Source: Hyphomicrobiales bacterium
Lineage (GTDB): Bacteria > Pseudomonadota > Alphaproteobacteria > Rhizobiales > JAJFHB01
Length of the DNA stretch: 64,000 nucleotides
Direction: 5' to 3'
Assembly (NCBI GenBank): GCA_021775755.1
Contig: JAJFHE010000052.1
Span: 19,938 to 83,937, forward strand
Below the pieces are notes generated by a model. It saw only the letters and a program-made list of their open reading frames with translations, searched no databases and had not been told where the DNA came from. Of this stretch, positions 15,737 through 25,201 are shown one piece after another. A program made the position numbers and the translations under genes. The first letter of the stretch is position 1; each line of letters opens with the position of its first letter.

Positions 15737-17035
15737 CTAGCCGTCGCGCTCCAGCCGGATATCGACGGAGCGTGCATGCGCTTCAAGACCTTCCGCGCGC
15801 CCGAGCGTTGCGGCCGCGGGCCCGATGCGCGCCAGGCTCTCAGCATCGCACTTCAGAATAGACGTCCGCTTCATGAAGTCGAGCACATTGAGGCCGGACG
15901 AAAACCGCGCGCTGCGCGCCGTCGGCAGCACATGGTTTGAGCCCCCCACGTAATCGCCGACGGCCTCGGGCGTGTGGCGGCCGACGAAGATCGCGCCGGC
16001 ATTGCGGATCGCGGCCATCATCGTCTCGGGATCATGCGTGGCGATCTCAAGATGTTCCGGCGCGACACGGTCGACGAGCGCGGGCGCCTCGCCAAGGTCT
16101 GCGACCTCGATCACCGCGCCGAAGTCGCGCCAGCTCGTGCCCGCGATGTCGCTGCGCGGCAGAGCCTGCAACTGCCGTTCGACGTGTGCTTCCACCGATC
16201 GTGCAAGCCCCGCATCGTCGGTGATGAGGATTGACTGCGCCGATGCATCGTGTTCGGCCTGCGCAAGCAGGTCCGCGGCGATCCATGCCGGGTCGTTGTC
16301 GGCATCGGCAATCACAAGAACTTCGGACGGCCCGGCGATCATGTCGATGCCGACGGTGCCGAATACCTGCCGTTTGGCGGCGGCTACATAGGCGTTGCCG
16401 GGGCCGACGATCTTGTCGACAGGCTCGATTGTTTGCGTCCCAAAGGCGAGTGCCGCGACTGCCTGGGCGCCGCCGATGCGGTATATCTCGTCAACACCGC
16501 ATAACCGGGCCGCCGCCAGCACTAGCGGGTTGAGCGTGCCATCGGGCGTCGGCACGACCATGACCAGGCGCTCGACGCCGGCAACGCGGGCCGGGATCGC
16601 GTTCATCAGGACCGAGCTTGGGTAGGCCGCGGTGCCGCCCGGCACATAAAGCCCGACGGCCCAGACCGCCGTCCAGCGGTGGCCGAGTTCGACACCGGCG
16701 GCGTCCGTGAAGCGGTCATCTGATGGCAGCTGGCGGCGGTGATAGGCGGTGATGCGCTCGTGCGCGACGTTCAGCGCGGCCAGCGTTTCGGGGTCGCAAG
16801 CCGCTAGGCCCGCATCGATTTCGCCCGCCTCGATGCGCAGACCGCGCGCGTTCGTTTCAAACCGGTCGAAGCGCGCGGTGAGCTCGATCAGCGCCGTGTC
16901 GCCGCGCTTGCGGACATCGCCGACGATCTCCGCCACCGCATCGTTCACATCCGCAGTCGTTTCGCGTTTCTCGCCAAGAAACGCGGCAAACCGGGTTTCG
17001 AAATCTGAACTCTTGGAAGTGAAACGCTGAACCAT
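15737..17035 (-). CDS. hisD: Histidinol dehydrogenase
   Basis: The 432-aa enzyme oxidises histidinol to histidine in two NAD-dependent steps, the last reactions of histidine biosynthesis. Motifs include the NAD-site region GIDMIAGPSEVL, zinc ligands in LLAQAEHD (Gln, His), the Asp in AVGDYVGGSNHVLPT and the late His in GLEAHARSVDIR, plus PEHLEI with the catalytic Glu-His. Length is normal. It is 27 bp downstream of DUF2948. A divergent paralog at 25347 in this window lacks the histidine-type signature. Confidence 0.96.
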   Translation of the reverse strand: MVQRFTSKSSDFETRFAAFLGEKRETTADVNDAVAEIVGDVRKRGDTALIELTARFDRFETNARGLRIEAGEIDAGLAACDPETLAALNVAHERITAYHRRQLPSDDRFTDAAGVELGHRWTAVWAVGLYVPGGTAAYPSSVLMNAIPARVAGVERLVMVVPTPDGTLNPLVLAAARLCGVDEIYRIGGAQAVAALAFGTQTIEPVDKIVGPGNAYVAAAKRQVFGTVGIDMIAGPSEVLVIADADNDPAWIAADLLAQAEHDASAQSILITDDAGLARSVEAHVERQLQALPRSDIAGTSWRDFGAVIEVADLGEAPALVDRVAPEHLEIATHDPETMMAAIRNAGAIFVGRHTPEAVGDYVGGSNHVLPTARSARFSSGLNVLDFMKRTSILKCDAESLARIGPAAATLGRAEGLEAHARSVDIRLERDG

Positions 17036-17062
17036 TGTACCAACCCCGCTTCGCGTGACTTC

Positions 17063-17509
17063 TCACGCGTCGCCCGCTTCGGCGTGGTCCGGGCGGTTCT
17101 CGGTTTGCCACACGGGGCCAAGGTCGCTCATCTGCGCTTCGATGCACTCGACATCGAGCTTGATCGACCCACCGCCGGAAAATGTCAGCGTCACCGCGCC
17201 GGAGGGATCGTCCGCTCCTTCAAAGGCAACCGACAGCAGCGAAATCACCCGCTCGCCGTCATCCTGGCGGATGTTCTGAGCCTGGGCGCCGCGCACCTTG
17301 TTGAAGTGCAGGCCGGTGCGCCGTCGCCGGTACTGGCCATTGCCCGTGCTTTCGGCATGCTCCCAGTCAAAACGGTTCGCGACGATCGCAAAGCGCTGCT
17401 CGGCGGGCAGGAACTTGATGTCGCCGACACGGATCACCGCGTCCTGCATATGCGCGGAAATCACGTCGAGATCCGCAGTGTCGAGTGCTGTCAGCTTGAG
17501 TTGGTCCAT
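17063..17509 (-). CDS. DUF2948 family protein
   Basis: This is a 148-aa soluble protein. The conserved start (LKLTALDTADLDVISAHMQDAVIRVGDI) and the FDWE and RRRTGLHFN segments are typical of DUF2948, known only from Alphaproteobacteria and normally placed between murA and hisD. Here hisD is still its neighbour but murA is 21 kb away. Function unknown. Confidence 0.88.
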   Translation of the reverse strand: MDQLKLTALDTADLDVISAHMQDAVIRVGDIKFLPAEQRFAIVANRFDWEHAESTGNGQYRRRRTGLHFNKVRGAQAQNIRQDDGERVISLLSVAFEGADDPSGAVTLTFSGGGSIKLDVECIEAQMSDLGPVWQTENRPDHAEAGDA

Positions 17510-17714
17510 GGCCGTGGAATGCGTCCGGTCTGCGCCGTGAAAAAAAGAGCCCTCTCATAGACCATTTCAGGTTCATTTGGAAACTTTTGATGGTGTCCGA
17601 CCGGTTCATCCGGCAAGGCGCGCCGCGAAGCGCGATGCGGTACATCGGGCAAGCGCCGCAATGCAGCCGGTGAACGGATTCGGCCCGCCGAAGGCTGGAG
17701 CTATGCGCCTGTGT

Positions 17715-18161
17715 TTAGGGCTGTCCGGGCGGCGTTACGGTTAGCTTTCCGCGGTGCATGGCGACACCCAGCCGCAGGCTTTGCGCGATGCGCCGGGCGC
17801 GGTCGTCGAACAGCGCGGCGGCATCGGCCGGGCAGATCTCGGCCACGGTTTCGCGAAACAGCGCCAGCCAGTGATCGAAATGGCGATCCTCAAGCCGGTC
17901 GATCCTGATATGCGCCGCCATGGGCGTGCCCTTGTAGCGCGCCGACTTCAGCGTCACCGACGACCAGAAATCGCACATTTTGGCAAGGTGCGGATCCCAG
18001 TTCTCGCCAATAACATCCTGGAAGATAGGCCCAAGCGTCGCATCGGCACGGATGTGTCCGTAGAACGTGTGCACGAGATTGCAGATCATCTCTTCGGAAA
18101 TACCGGCCAGCTCTCCGGGGCTCGGGGCGGCGGGATCCTGGACCAGCGTGGGCTCGTTCAT
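17715..18161 (-). CDS. Group III truncated haemoglobin
   Basis: The 148-aa protein from the ATG at 18161 matches group III (P-type) truncated globins: FYGHIRADATLGPIF, then W-x-H-L and MCDFWSSVTLKSARYKGTPMAAH, with the proximal His in the F helix (DRLEDRHFDHWLALF). Group III globins bind oxygen or NO and are tied to redox or NO stress. The gene is downstream of and on the same strand as a cysteine-rich MarR regulator. Confidence 0.88.
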   Translation of the reverse strand: MNEPTLVQDPAAPSPGELAGISEEMICNLVHTFYGHIRADATLGPIFQDVIGENWDPHLAKMCDFWSSVTLKSARYKGTPMAAHIRIDRLEDRHFDHWLALFRETVAEICPADAAALFDDRARRIAQSLRLGVAMHRGKLTVTPPGQP

Positions 18162-18278
18162 GCGGTGAATTGCTTTCGGGTTGCGGGACGGATTTACATA
18201 CATATCCAGGACGGAAGATTGTCAATCCGGCGGCGCTGGGCTGCCCCGGTATTTCTTCCGAACAGCGGCATTGTCGCG

Positions 18279-18830
18279 TTAAGCAACCTCGGCATGCTCA
18301 TGACATATCTGCGTGGTCTCGGCGGAAGAAATTGGCTCGTCCAGCAGCTCACAGAAGCCGCCTCGGCCGTTTTTTCGGTGATGGACGCAGGTGTTACAGA
18401 CACCAAATGCCCGCAGCCCGCTTTGCCTGAGAGCACTGCGAACCAGTGTTTGGAGTCCCCCAAGCAAAGCCGAAGTGTCAGCCTCATCCAACGATGACAG
18501 CGCGTTTTCCATCGATCCGGTTCTCCGAAGGAGTGCCTCGCCCTGCTTAGTCACAGAATAGGAGATTGATCTTTTGTCCTGCTCGGAGCGGGTTTCCGAG
18601 ATAAGGCCCTTTCTGGCCAGTGCTTTCAAAGTTTGTGAAACCGTCCCTCTCGTTGCGGTCATAAAGTCCGACACCTGTGATGGCGAGCGCGAGAACCTGT
18701 TGGCCCGCGCGAGGTAGGACAATGCGGTCCACTGGGTGGGGTTCATATCCTCCCCCCATTCCTCCGCAGACATGATGCGGCCAAGTCTATCGATGAGATC
18801 CCTGATGCGTTTGTTCTCGACGGTGCTCAT
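18279..18830 (-). CDS. MarR-family regulator with C-terminal cysteine cluster
   Basis: The 183-aa protein has a MarR winged helix (about 25-110: QWTALSYLARA, SQVSDFMTATRGTVSQTLKALARKGLI, EQDKRSISYSVTKQG). It also has an extension with C-x2-C-x~11-C and a last Cys in ICHEHAE, a possible metal or Fe-S site for redox sensing. It is divergent from the secreted-protein/redoxin operon. Palindromes in the shared promoter are the likely autoregulatory operators. Confidence 0.85.
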   Translation of the reverse strand: MSTVENKRIRDLIDRLGRIMSAEEWGEDMNPTQWTALSYLARANRFSRSPSQVSDFMTATRGTVSQTLKALARKGLISETRSEQDKRSISYSVTKQGEALLRRTGSMENALSSLDEADTSALLGGLQTLVRSALRQSGLRAFGVCNTCVHHRKNGRGGFCELLDEPISSAETTQICHEHAEVA

Positions 18831-18840
18831 GGTAAAAAAG

Positions 18841-18905
18841 ATAGCGAGTCGAAATCACTATTGCAATAGCAGGGGGGTGTGTTAAGTAATAGCGACTCGC
18901 TATTA
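18841..18905. promoter_or_regulatory. Divergent promoter with MarR operator palindromes
   Basis: A perfect 9-1-9 palindrome (taatagcga c tcgctatta, 18887-18905) overlaps the -10 region of the plus-strand gene. A second, looser copy (atagcgagtcgaaatcactat, with arms atagcga/tcactat) begins at 18841 near the MarR start, followed by ctattgcaatag. Two operators facing divergent genes fit MarR autoregulation. Confidence 0.7.
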
Positions 18906-18923
18906 TATAAACTGGAGATCGCA

Positions 18924-19682
18924 ATGAAACACATCCTTCTCGCAACGACTGCCTTGTTCCTGACTGCCGGCATCGCATTTGCCGATGACGGTCACCAGTC
19001 CCATGCAATCGACCAGAACGGCGCCGTGTTGTCGGCCGCTGATGTTTCGAAGCTGGCCGCTTTTGATATTCTGGCCGCTCATGTTCATCGCGATGGACGA
19101 ACGGTTACGTTCCACATGACCACAAACGGAACAGCCGGCTCGGAGCTGCCGACAAAGGTAGGCGCCCTTGGCGGTGCGCCGGTTCTGTCATATGTCTGGC
19201 CAACATCGCTCGACCCATCGGTCGTGGGGTTCGAAGGAAAGACTGGTATTCTGGCGCTTGCGGCAACTAGTCATCCCGATTTCGACGATACGCCTCTGTA
19301 CGACGAAAACCGAGACGGCGATCCCGCGAACGATGGCGTCCAATGGCACAGCCATTGGGTTGTCCTCACGCCAACCCAGGAATGCGGTGAAGGAGCGTTG
19401 GGTGTCCGCGACATCCCCGAGGGCGAAACCCCGGCAATGCCCGCGACATGGCCGGGTATTCCGATTTTCATCGACAGCCCCGGGTTCACTCCACTGTTCG
19501 ATGGCACCGAGATCAAGATCAACGTCTCCTTCAAAGACGCCGAAGCGATTGCCGGAGCATCCTACGATGGCGTGACGGCTGCACTTATGGTGAATGCAAA
19601 CGTTCATGCGCCACTACTGTGCGTGACGGACGTTTTCGACGTTGCGTCAGGCGACCTCAGCCTCTCCGGCAAAGTCGAGTAA
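18924..19682 (+). CDS. Secreted protein of unknown function, MarR-linked
   Basis: The ATG at 18924 gives a Sec signal peptide (MKHILLATTALFLTAGIAFA, cleavage after AFA) and a mature protein of about 232 residues. The mature start is His-rich (DDGHQSH) and there is an HSHW motif, which may bind metal. Two cysteines (ECG and LLCV) could pair. It is the first gene after the MarR operators, followed by a redoxin-like gene 65 bp on. No family recognised. Confidence 0.65.
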   Translation: MKHILLATTALFLTAGIAFADDGHQSHAIDQNGAVLSAADVSKLAAFDILAAHVHRDGRTVTFHMTTNGTAGSELPTKVGALGGAPVLSYVWPTSLDPSVVGFEGKTGILALAATSHPDFDDTPLYDENRDGDPANDGVQWHSHWVVLTPTQECGEGALGVRDIPEGETPAMPATWPGIPIFIDSPGFTPLFDGTEIKINVSFKDAEAIAGASYDGVTAALMVNANVHAPLLCVTDVFDVASGDLSLSGKVE

Positions 19683-19747
19683 CCCTCCCGCAAAGAGTTC
19701 GGCGAGGCGAACCGGCGCCTCACCGAGCCGGATTTCAAAGAACAGGG

Positions 19748-20308
19748 ATGCAACAAATGCAAGCCGCTCCAGAACTTACGGTCTCGCAATGGTTCAACAG
19801 CAATCAGCCGCTTACCTTGAGGGAACTTCGAGGCAAGGTGGTTGTGATAGAGGCATTCCAGATGCTTTGCCCCGGATGTGTTTCCCATGGCCTGCCACAG
19901 GCGGTCAGAATAGCTGCCCTGTTTCCCGCCGATCGGGTCACTGTCCTTGGACTGCATACGGTGTTTGAGCATCACGCAGCGATGACGCCGGTTTCTCTGG
20001 AAGCGTTCATTCATGAGTACCAATTGAGTTTTCCAATTGGCGTCGACGAAGCCGGACCCGGCAGTGTTCCGAAGACAATGGCCGCATACGGGTTACAAGG
20101 TACTCCGTCATTGCTGATCATTGATCAAGATGGACTATTGCGTGCCAACCATTTTGGCCAGGTACCAGATCTTCAGGCCGGTGCGGAAATAGCGTCTTTG
20201 CTTTCGCACGGCACACATCAAGAACAGCGCGAACTTTCAAAAGAAGGGGACCCTGAGAACTGTGGCGAAGACGGGTGCCCTGTCCCAACGCCTGCACAAG
20301 AAACGTGA
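19748..20308 (+). CDS. Redoxin / thioredoxin-fold protein
   Basis: The 186-aa protein starts at the ATG at 19748 (or 19757). The fold is TlpA/AhpC-like: LRELRGKVVVIEAF, then the active-site-like C-P-G-C in FQMLCPGCVSHGLPQ, and the cis-Pro region GLQGTPSLLIIDQDG. A C-terminal tail has C-x5-C (NCGEDGCPV). No signal peptide, so cytoplasmic. It is probably co-transcribed with the secreted protein and controlled by the MarR regulator, which supports a peroxide or thiol-stress role. Confidence 0.75.
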   Translation: MQQMQAAPELTVSQWFNSNQPLTLRELRGKVVVIEAFQMLCPGCVSHGLPQAVRIAALFPADRVTVLGLHTVFEHHAAMTPVSLEAFIHEYQLSFPIGVDEAGPGSVPKTMAAYGLQGTPSLLIIDQDGLLRANHFGQVPDLQAGAEIASLLSHGTHQEQRELSKEGDPENCGEDGCPVPTPAQET

Positions 20309-20427
20309 GGTGCGCTGGTTCGAACACTCTGCAAACTGACCACCACACGCCAAATAGGCATTTCTTTGAAGTCGGTCGCGACATGTCCGCTCCCCTGCCG
20401 GCACCGGACATCCGAAGGTGAAACCGT

Positions 20428-22845
20428 CTACGCTCTGAGTTTCGCGTTTTCTGGATCATAGGTGCATTCCGCAACGACCCGTGCGGCATGGGCTTCTCCG
20501 ATAACCTCCACTTCCAGCGCAGTGCCTTCTTCCGCCTGCTCCGGGTCTACATAGCCCATGGTGAGGATTTTGCTCACGCGATGCCCCCAGCCCGCCGAAG
20601 TAACCGAGCCGGCCACCTTGCCGCCGGCAAGAATGGAATCGCCTGCGTGCGCTGAGGCGTGGCCGCAGTCGACTTCGAGCGTGACGAATGTGCGTCTGTG
20701 CGGCGCCCGCGCAAGTTGCTGCAGCACCTCGCGGCCTTCGAAGTCTCCTTTGGAGAAATGCACAAAGCGGCCAAGCCCCGCCTCGAACGGTGTGAACTCG
20801 CTCATGAGATCTGCCTTCCAGTGGCGGTAGCCTTTTTCGAGGCGCATTGACTCTGTCGCATAAAGGCCAAAGGGGCGCAGGCCAAATCCTTCGCCCGCCT
20901 CTTCCAGTGCGCGCCACACGTGGACCAGATGCTCGTTCGCGACGTGCATTTCATAGGCAAGTTCGCCGGAGAAGCTGAGCCCCATGACAGCGGCGTCGCG
21001 GGAAGCAACGCCGCGCGTGCCAACACTCAGCCAGGGAAAGCCTTCCCTCGACCAGTCTTCGCGCGGCGACACCGCGCGTAGAAGATCTCGTGACCTCGGT
21101 CCCGCCACCACCAGCGTCGTGTGCGTGTCTGTCAGGTTATCGAGCCGGACACCGCTCGCCGGCAGCCGTTCGCACAGCCAGTCGCGGTCGTGAAACTCGG
21201 CCGCCGCCGCGATGCCGATCCAGAAGCGGTCATCATCGAGGCGCGCGATGGTGGCCTCGCTCAGAACATTGCCCTTGGCGGTAACCGAATAGGTGAGGCC
21301 GACGCGGCCGGGCTTCGGCAGCTTGCTCACATAAAGCCCATCGAGCCACTGTGCGGCCTGAGGGCCCGAAACCTCAAACCGCGTGAACCCAGACACTTCC
21401 ATGAGGCCAACTGCGTTCTGCACGGCGTCAACTTCCGCTGCCACGACATCTTTTGTGGCGGTGAAGCGGAACGAATGCTCATCGACGAAATCGGCGGACG
21501 GTTTGAACATCACCGCCCGCTCCCAGCCGTTCACCACTCCGAACGCCGCGTTGCGTTCCTGGAGCAGCGGATAAAGCGGTGTCGTCTTGGCTTCGCGGCC
21601 CGCCGGTCTGTGTTCGTGCGGCATGTGGAAACGAAATTCGTTCTGATAATCCTCGACCGCCTTGAGGGCGGTGTAGTCGCTGGTGCAGTGACGTGTGAAC
21701 CGACGCGGGTCGAGGCACCAGGCATCCCATTCCGGTTCGCCATGGACGATGGTTTCGGCGAGGATCTTGCCGTGACCGCCGCCTTCGCCGATGCCCGCCC
21801 TCAGACCGGTAATGCAATAGGCGTTGCGTTTGCCCGGGATCTTGCCAACCAGTGGCAGGCCGTCCGCAGAATAGGTGATCGGCCCGTTGATCACCGTATG
21901 AATGCCGGTGCGCGTCAGGCATGGCATCCGCTCAAACACCCGCTCAATATTGTCAAGGCAACGGTCGAGATCGTCCGGGCAGAGCGCGCTGGTGAAGTCC
22001 GGATCGATGCCGTCCATCCCCCAGGTCTTGCAGTCCTGCTCGTAGATGCCGACCAGCAGCCCCTTCTTTTCCTGGCGCGAGTAAAAATCGTCGAGCGGAT
22101 CGCGCAGGAGCGGAACTCGGGTGTCGAGTGCTTCCAGTTCCGGGATCGGCTCGGTGAGAAAATACTGGTGCTCCATGGAGGCGACAGGGTGTTCGACCCC
22201 CATCATGGCGCCCACTTCATTGACCCGGTACCCGCAGGCATTGACGACGATCTCGCAAGCGATGTCGCCGTTGGGCGTGTGCACGATCCACGTCCCGTCG
22301 GGTTTCTCCGTGAGACCGGTGACGGGTGTCTGGCGGTAGACTTCAGCACCGGCACGACGCGCGCGGCGTGCCAGCGCCTGTGTGAGCCCCGCCGGATCGA
22401 TGTCGCCATCGAGCGGATCCCACAGGCCGCCGAGCAGCTCATGGGTTTCGATGAGCGGATGGCGGCGCTTGCATTCTTCCGCGTCGATAACCTCGAAATC
22501 GACATCCATGCCCTTCGCCATGGAGACGAAGTGGTGATAGCCGTCCAGGTGATCGCGGGTCGAGGCGAGCCGGATGCCACCATCGCCATGGTGATAGGTG
22601 ATCGGATGATCGGGATCCGCGGCGAGTTCATTGTAAAGCCGGATCGAATGGCTCTTGAGGCCGACCATGGTCTGAACCGCGCCGAAATTCGTCACCTGGG
22701 CGGCGGAATGCCAGGTGGTGCCGGACGTCAGTTCATCACGTTCGACCAGCACCACGTCGTTCCAGCCTTCGCGCGTCAGATGATAAAGCGCACTCGCGCC
22801 GGCGATGCCGCCGCCGATCACCACAACACGGGCGTGGCTCTTCAT
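20428..22845 (-). CDS. FAD-dependent oxidoreductase with GcvT domain (dimethylglycine/sarcosine dehydrogenase-like)
   Basis: The 805-aa protein has the domain order of dimethylglycine and sarcosine dehydrogenases: FAD-binding Rossmann (VVVIGGGIAGASALYHL, residues 7-24) and DAO domain to about 370, an FAO_M-type middle (about 370-425), then the folate-binding aminomethyltransferase GcvT domain (about 440-700) and GcvT_C to the end. Such enzymes oxidatively demethylate N-methyl compounds and pass the C1 unit to tetrahydrofolate. The WHSA segment near residue 45 is where flavin is often held covalently. The actual substrate is unknown. A 12-bp gap to the PLP gene upstream suggests one operon. 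Confidence 0.85.
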   Translation of the reverse strand: MKSHARVVVIGGGIAGASALYHLTREGWNDVVLVERDELTSGTTWHSAAQVTNFGAVQTMVGLKSHSIRLYNELAADPDHPITYHHGDGGIRLASTRDHLDGYHHFVSMAKGMDVDFEVIDAEECKRRHPLIETHELLGGLWDPLDGDIDPAGLTQALARRARRAGAEVYRQTPVTGLTEKPDGTWIVHTPNGDIACEIVVNACGYRVNEVGAMMGVEHPVASMEHQYFLTEPIPELEALDTRVPLLRDPLDDFYSRQEKKGLLVGIYEQDCKTWGMDGIDPDFTSALCPDDLDRCLDNIERVFERMPCLTRTGIHTVINGPITYSADGLPLVGKIPGKRNAYCITGLRAGIGEGGGHGKILAETIVHGEPEWDAWCLDPRRFTRHCTSDYTALKAVEDYQNEFRFHMPHEHRPAGREAKTTPLYPLLQERNAAFGVVNGWERAVMFKPSADFVDEHSFRFTATKDVVAAEVDAVQNAVGLMEVSGFTRFEVSGPQAAQWLDGLYVSKLPKPGRVGLTYSVTAKGNVLSEATIARLDDDRFWIGIAAAAEFHDRDWLCERLPASGVRLDNLTDTHTTLVVAGPRSRDLLRAVSPREDWSREGFPWLSVGTRGVASRDAAVMGLSFSGELAYEMHVANEHLVHVWRALEEAGEGFGLRPFGLYATESMRLEKGYRHWKADLMSEFTPFEAGLGRFVHFSKGDFEGREVLQQLARAPHRRTFVTLEVDCGHASAHAGDSILAGGKVAGSVTSAGWGHRVSKILTMGYVDPEQAEEGTALEVEVIGEAHAARVVAECTYDPENAKLRA

Positions 22846-22857
22846 GGCCGCCTCCGC

Positions 22858-24084
22858 TCAGAACTGCGAGTAGTCGATCGGTCGATGCCGGTCGAGGTCG
22901 CGTGCCACGGGCGGCATCGGGTATTTGAGGCCGGTGGCGCAGTTGTAGAGAACAACCCTGTCGTCGGAGCTCACGCGGCCATCGCGCAATGCCGCTTCAT
23001 AGGCGGCAAACGTCGCCGCACCCTCCGGACAGAGCAGAAGGCCTTCCTCGCGCGATACCCGGTCGCGGGCTTCCATGATCGTGTCGTCGTCAACCGCTAT
23101 GGCGAAGCCGCCGCTGTCGCGCACGGCGCGAAGGATCAGAAAATCGCCGACCGCAATCGGCACGCGGATCCCGGCGGCCGCGGTGTGGGCGTTCTCCCAC
23201 AACGGCGCATGTTCCTCGCCGTTCTCCCAGGCGCGCACAATCGGCGCGCATCCGGTTGCCTGCACTGCCACCATGCGCGGCCGCTTGGAGCCTATCCAGC
23301 CGATACGCTCCAGTTCGTCGAACGCCTTCCACATGCCGATCAGCCCGGTACCGCCGCCGGTCGGATAGAAGATGACGTCTGGCACCTCCCAGCCGAGCTG
23401 TTCGGCAAGCTCCAGCCCCATGGTTTTCTTGCCCTCGATGCGATAGGGCTCCTTGAGGGTCGAGAGGTCGAACCAGCCGGTTTTCTCCTTGCCCTCGCCG
23501 ACGATCTTGCCGCAGTCGTTGATCAGTCCGTTGACCCGCCACACGGTGGCGCCCTGCAACTCGATTTCGCGCACATTCACATCGGGCGTGTCTTCGGGGC
23601 AGAACACGGTGGCGCGCAAACCGCCTCGGGCCGCATAGGCGGCCATCGCAGCGCCCGCATTACCGTTGGTCGGCATGGCGAGGTGGTTGAGGCCGAGTTC
23701 TTTCGCCATCGATACCGCAAGCGCCAGACCGCGCGCCTTGAACGAGCCCGTCGGCAGCCGGCCCTCGTCCTTGACGATGATGCGGCCGGGCTTTGCGGAC
23801 ATTCCATCGAGAGCAATGAGCGGCGTTGTTACTTCGCCGAGATCGAGCACGTTTTCGGATTTGCGCACAGGAAGAAACTCGCGGTAGCGCCAGAAGCCGC
23901 CCGGACGTTGTGCCAGCGTATCCTTGTCGAGGGACTTTGCCAGAGCATTTAGATCGTAGCGTACGAGGACCGGTTTACCGGCGGCTGAAAGCCCGTGCAC
24001 GTTGTCGGCTGCGTACGTCTCGCCGGTCATCGAACACTCAAGGTGCGTGACAAAAGTCGGCAGTTCGGCGGGGTTAGCACTCAT
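22858..24084 (-). CDS. Threonine synthase-like PLP enzyme
   Basis: The 408-aa fold-type II PLP enzyme resembles threonine synthase: the PLP lysine in TGSFKARG, the asparagine loop in PTNGNAGAAMAAYAARGG, the glycine-rich phosphate loop PTGGGTGLIG and an N-terminal ECSMTGETY strand. Placed between a demethylating flavoprotein and a LacI gene, far from other thr genes, it may be a pathway-specific beta/gamma-lyase or replacement enzyme rather than the biosynthetic ThrC. Confidence 0.8.
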   Translation of the reverse strand: MSANPAELPTFVTHLECSMTGETYAADNVHGLSAAGKPVLVRYDLNALAKSLDKDTLAQRPGGFWRYREFLPVRKSENVLDLGEVTTPLIALDGMSAKPGRIIVKDEGRLPTGSFKARGLALAVSMAKELGLNHLAMPTNGNAGAAMAAYAARGGLRATVFCPEDTPDVNVREIELQGATVWRVNGLINDCGKIVGEGKEKTGWFDLSTLKEPYRIEGKKTMGLELAEQLGWEVPDVIFYPTGGGTGLIGMWKAFDELERIGWIGSKRPRMVAVQATGCAPIVRAWENGEEHAPLWENAHTAAAGIRVPIAVGDFLILRAVRDSGGFAIAVDDDTIMEARDRVSREEGLLLCPEGAATFAAYEAALRDGRVSSDDRVVLYNCATGLKYPMPPVARDLDRHRPIDYSQF

Positions 24085-24099
24085 GCGGTATCTTCCTCA

Positions 24100-25161
24100 T
24101 CAAGAAATCGGCGCCGGCCCCGTTGAGTGGCGCACGATGAGTTTGGTTTCAAAAGGTCTTGGGTCGGCGATCTCCGTGCCGGCGAGGCGGGCCAGGAGAT
24201 AGCGTGCCGAGTCGCGGCCCATTTCAATACGGGGAGTCTGCACCGTGGTCAGTGGCGGCGTGAGCTGTGCGGCAAGCCACATGTCATCGAAGCCGGCAAT
24301 GGAGATTTGCTCCGGCACGGCGATTCCCATCTCCTGCGCTTCGAAGATCGCTCCGTAGGCGAGCGGCGCCGACCCGCACACCAGGGCTGTCGGCGGGTCG
24401 GCGCGGCTCATCATGAGCCGAAAGGCTTCGCGCCCGTCATCGACAACAAAACGCCGTTCGAAGACGAAAGAGGGGTCAAGATCGATGTCGCGCCCGTTGA
24501 GAAAACCGCGTACGCCGTCAAGCCGGGCGGCGGCACGGTCGTTGTGGTCCGTCAGTCCCGACAATACGCCGAACCGCCGGTGCCCGAGATCGTAGAGATA
24601 GCGGGTGAGGTGGCCGGCAGCCTCGGCATTGTCGAAGCCGATGCAGGGATGCCCGCCCGCGGCCTTTGAAATCCACGTAAGGACATAGGGAATGCCGCTG
24701 TCGGCGATCAGCTTGTAGACCGCATCGCTGCGCCGCGCGCCGATGAGCATGAGCCCGTCGATGCCGCTCGCAATGAGATTGCGGATGTGGGTGTGTTCGC
24801 CCTCGGGGTCATAGGCCGATGAGGCGACAACAACGGTGTATCCCGAGCCTGCAACTTCTTTCTGAAATGCCTCCAGCGCTCCGCCGAAAAGCGCGCTGTC
24901 GAGCGAGGGAAACACCGCTCCCAGCATGCGCGAGCGCCGCGACGCGAGCGCGCGCGCCGCCGCATGAGGCACGTAGCTGAGCCGCTCCACGGCCGCCAGA
25001 ATGCGCCCGCGCTTTTCCGCGCGGACACTGTCCGGATTGTTCAAGCAGCGCGAGACCGTAGCCGGTGAAACCGCGGCCTCGCGCGCGACATCATCCAGTG
25101 TCGCGGTGCCGGCGGTTGCAGTTTTGAGAGCGCTTTCATTTTCGATGGATGGCATGCGCAA
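24100..25161 (-). CDS. LacI-family transcriptional regulator
   Basis: The 353-aa protein has an N-terminal LacI helix-turn-helix (ATLDDVAREAAVSPATVSRCLNNP, about residues 20-42) followed by a periplasmic-binding-protein-like sensor domain (RSRMLGAVFPSLDSALF onward), as in GntR-type LacI members. The likely start is the ATG at 25155 or 25161. It is divergent from the HisD-like gene and directly downstream are the PLP and flavoprotein genes, so it probably controls both arms. The ligand is unknown. Confidence 0.9.
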   Translation of the reverse strand: MRMPSIENESALKTATAGTATLDDVAREAAVSPATVSRCLNNPDSVRAEKRGRILAAVERLSYVPHAAARALASRRSRMLGAVFPSLDSALFGGALEAFQKEVAGSGYTVVVASSAYDPEGEHTHIRNLIASGIDGLMLIGARRSDAVYKLIADSGIPYVLTWISKAAGGHPCIGFDNAEAAGHLTRYLYDLGHRRFGVLSGLTDHNDRAAARLDGVRGFLNGRDIDLDPSFVFERRFVVDDGREAFRLMMSRADPPTALVCGSAPLAYGAIFEAQEMGIAVPEQISIAGFDDMWLAAQLTPPLTTVQTPRIEMGRDSARYLLARLAGTEIADPRPFETKLIVRHSTGPAPIS

Positions 25162-25201
25162 ACTTTCACGGGCGGGACAGTTTCCATTGAGTGTCGACTA
25201 T

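Noticed and set aside
21121..23952. Very long open frame (943 codons) antisense to the flavoprotein and PLP genes
   Set aside because: GC-rich codon use opens antisense frames. The sense products show clear catalytic motifs; the antisense frame shows none.
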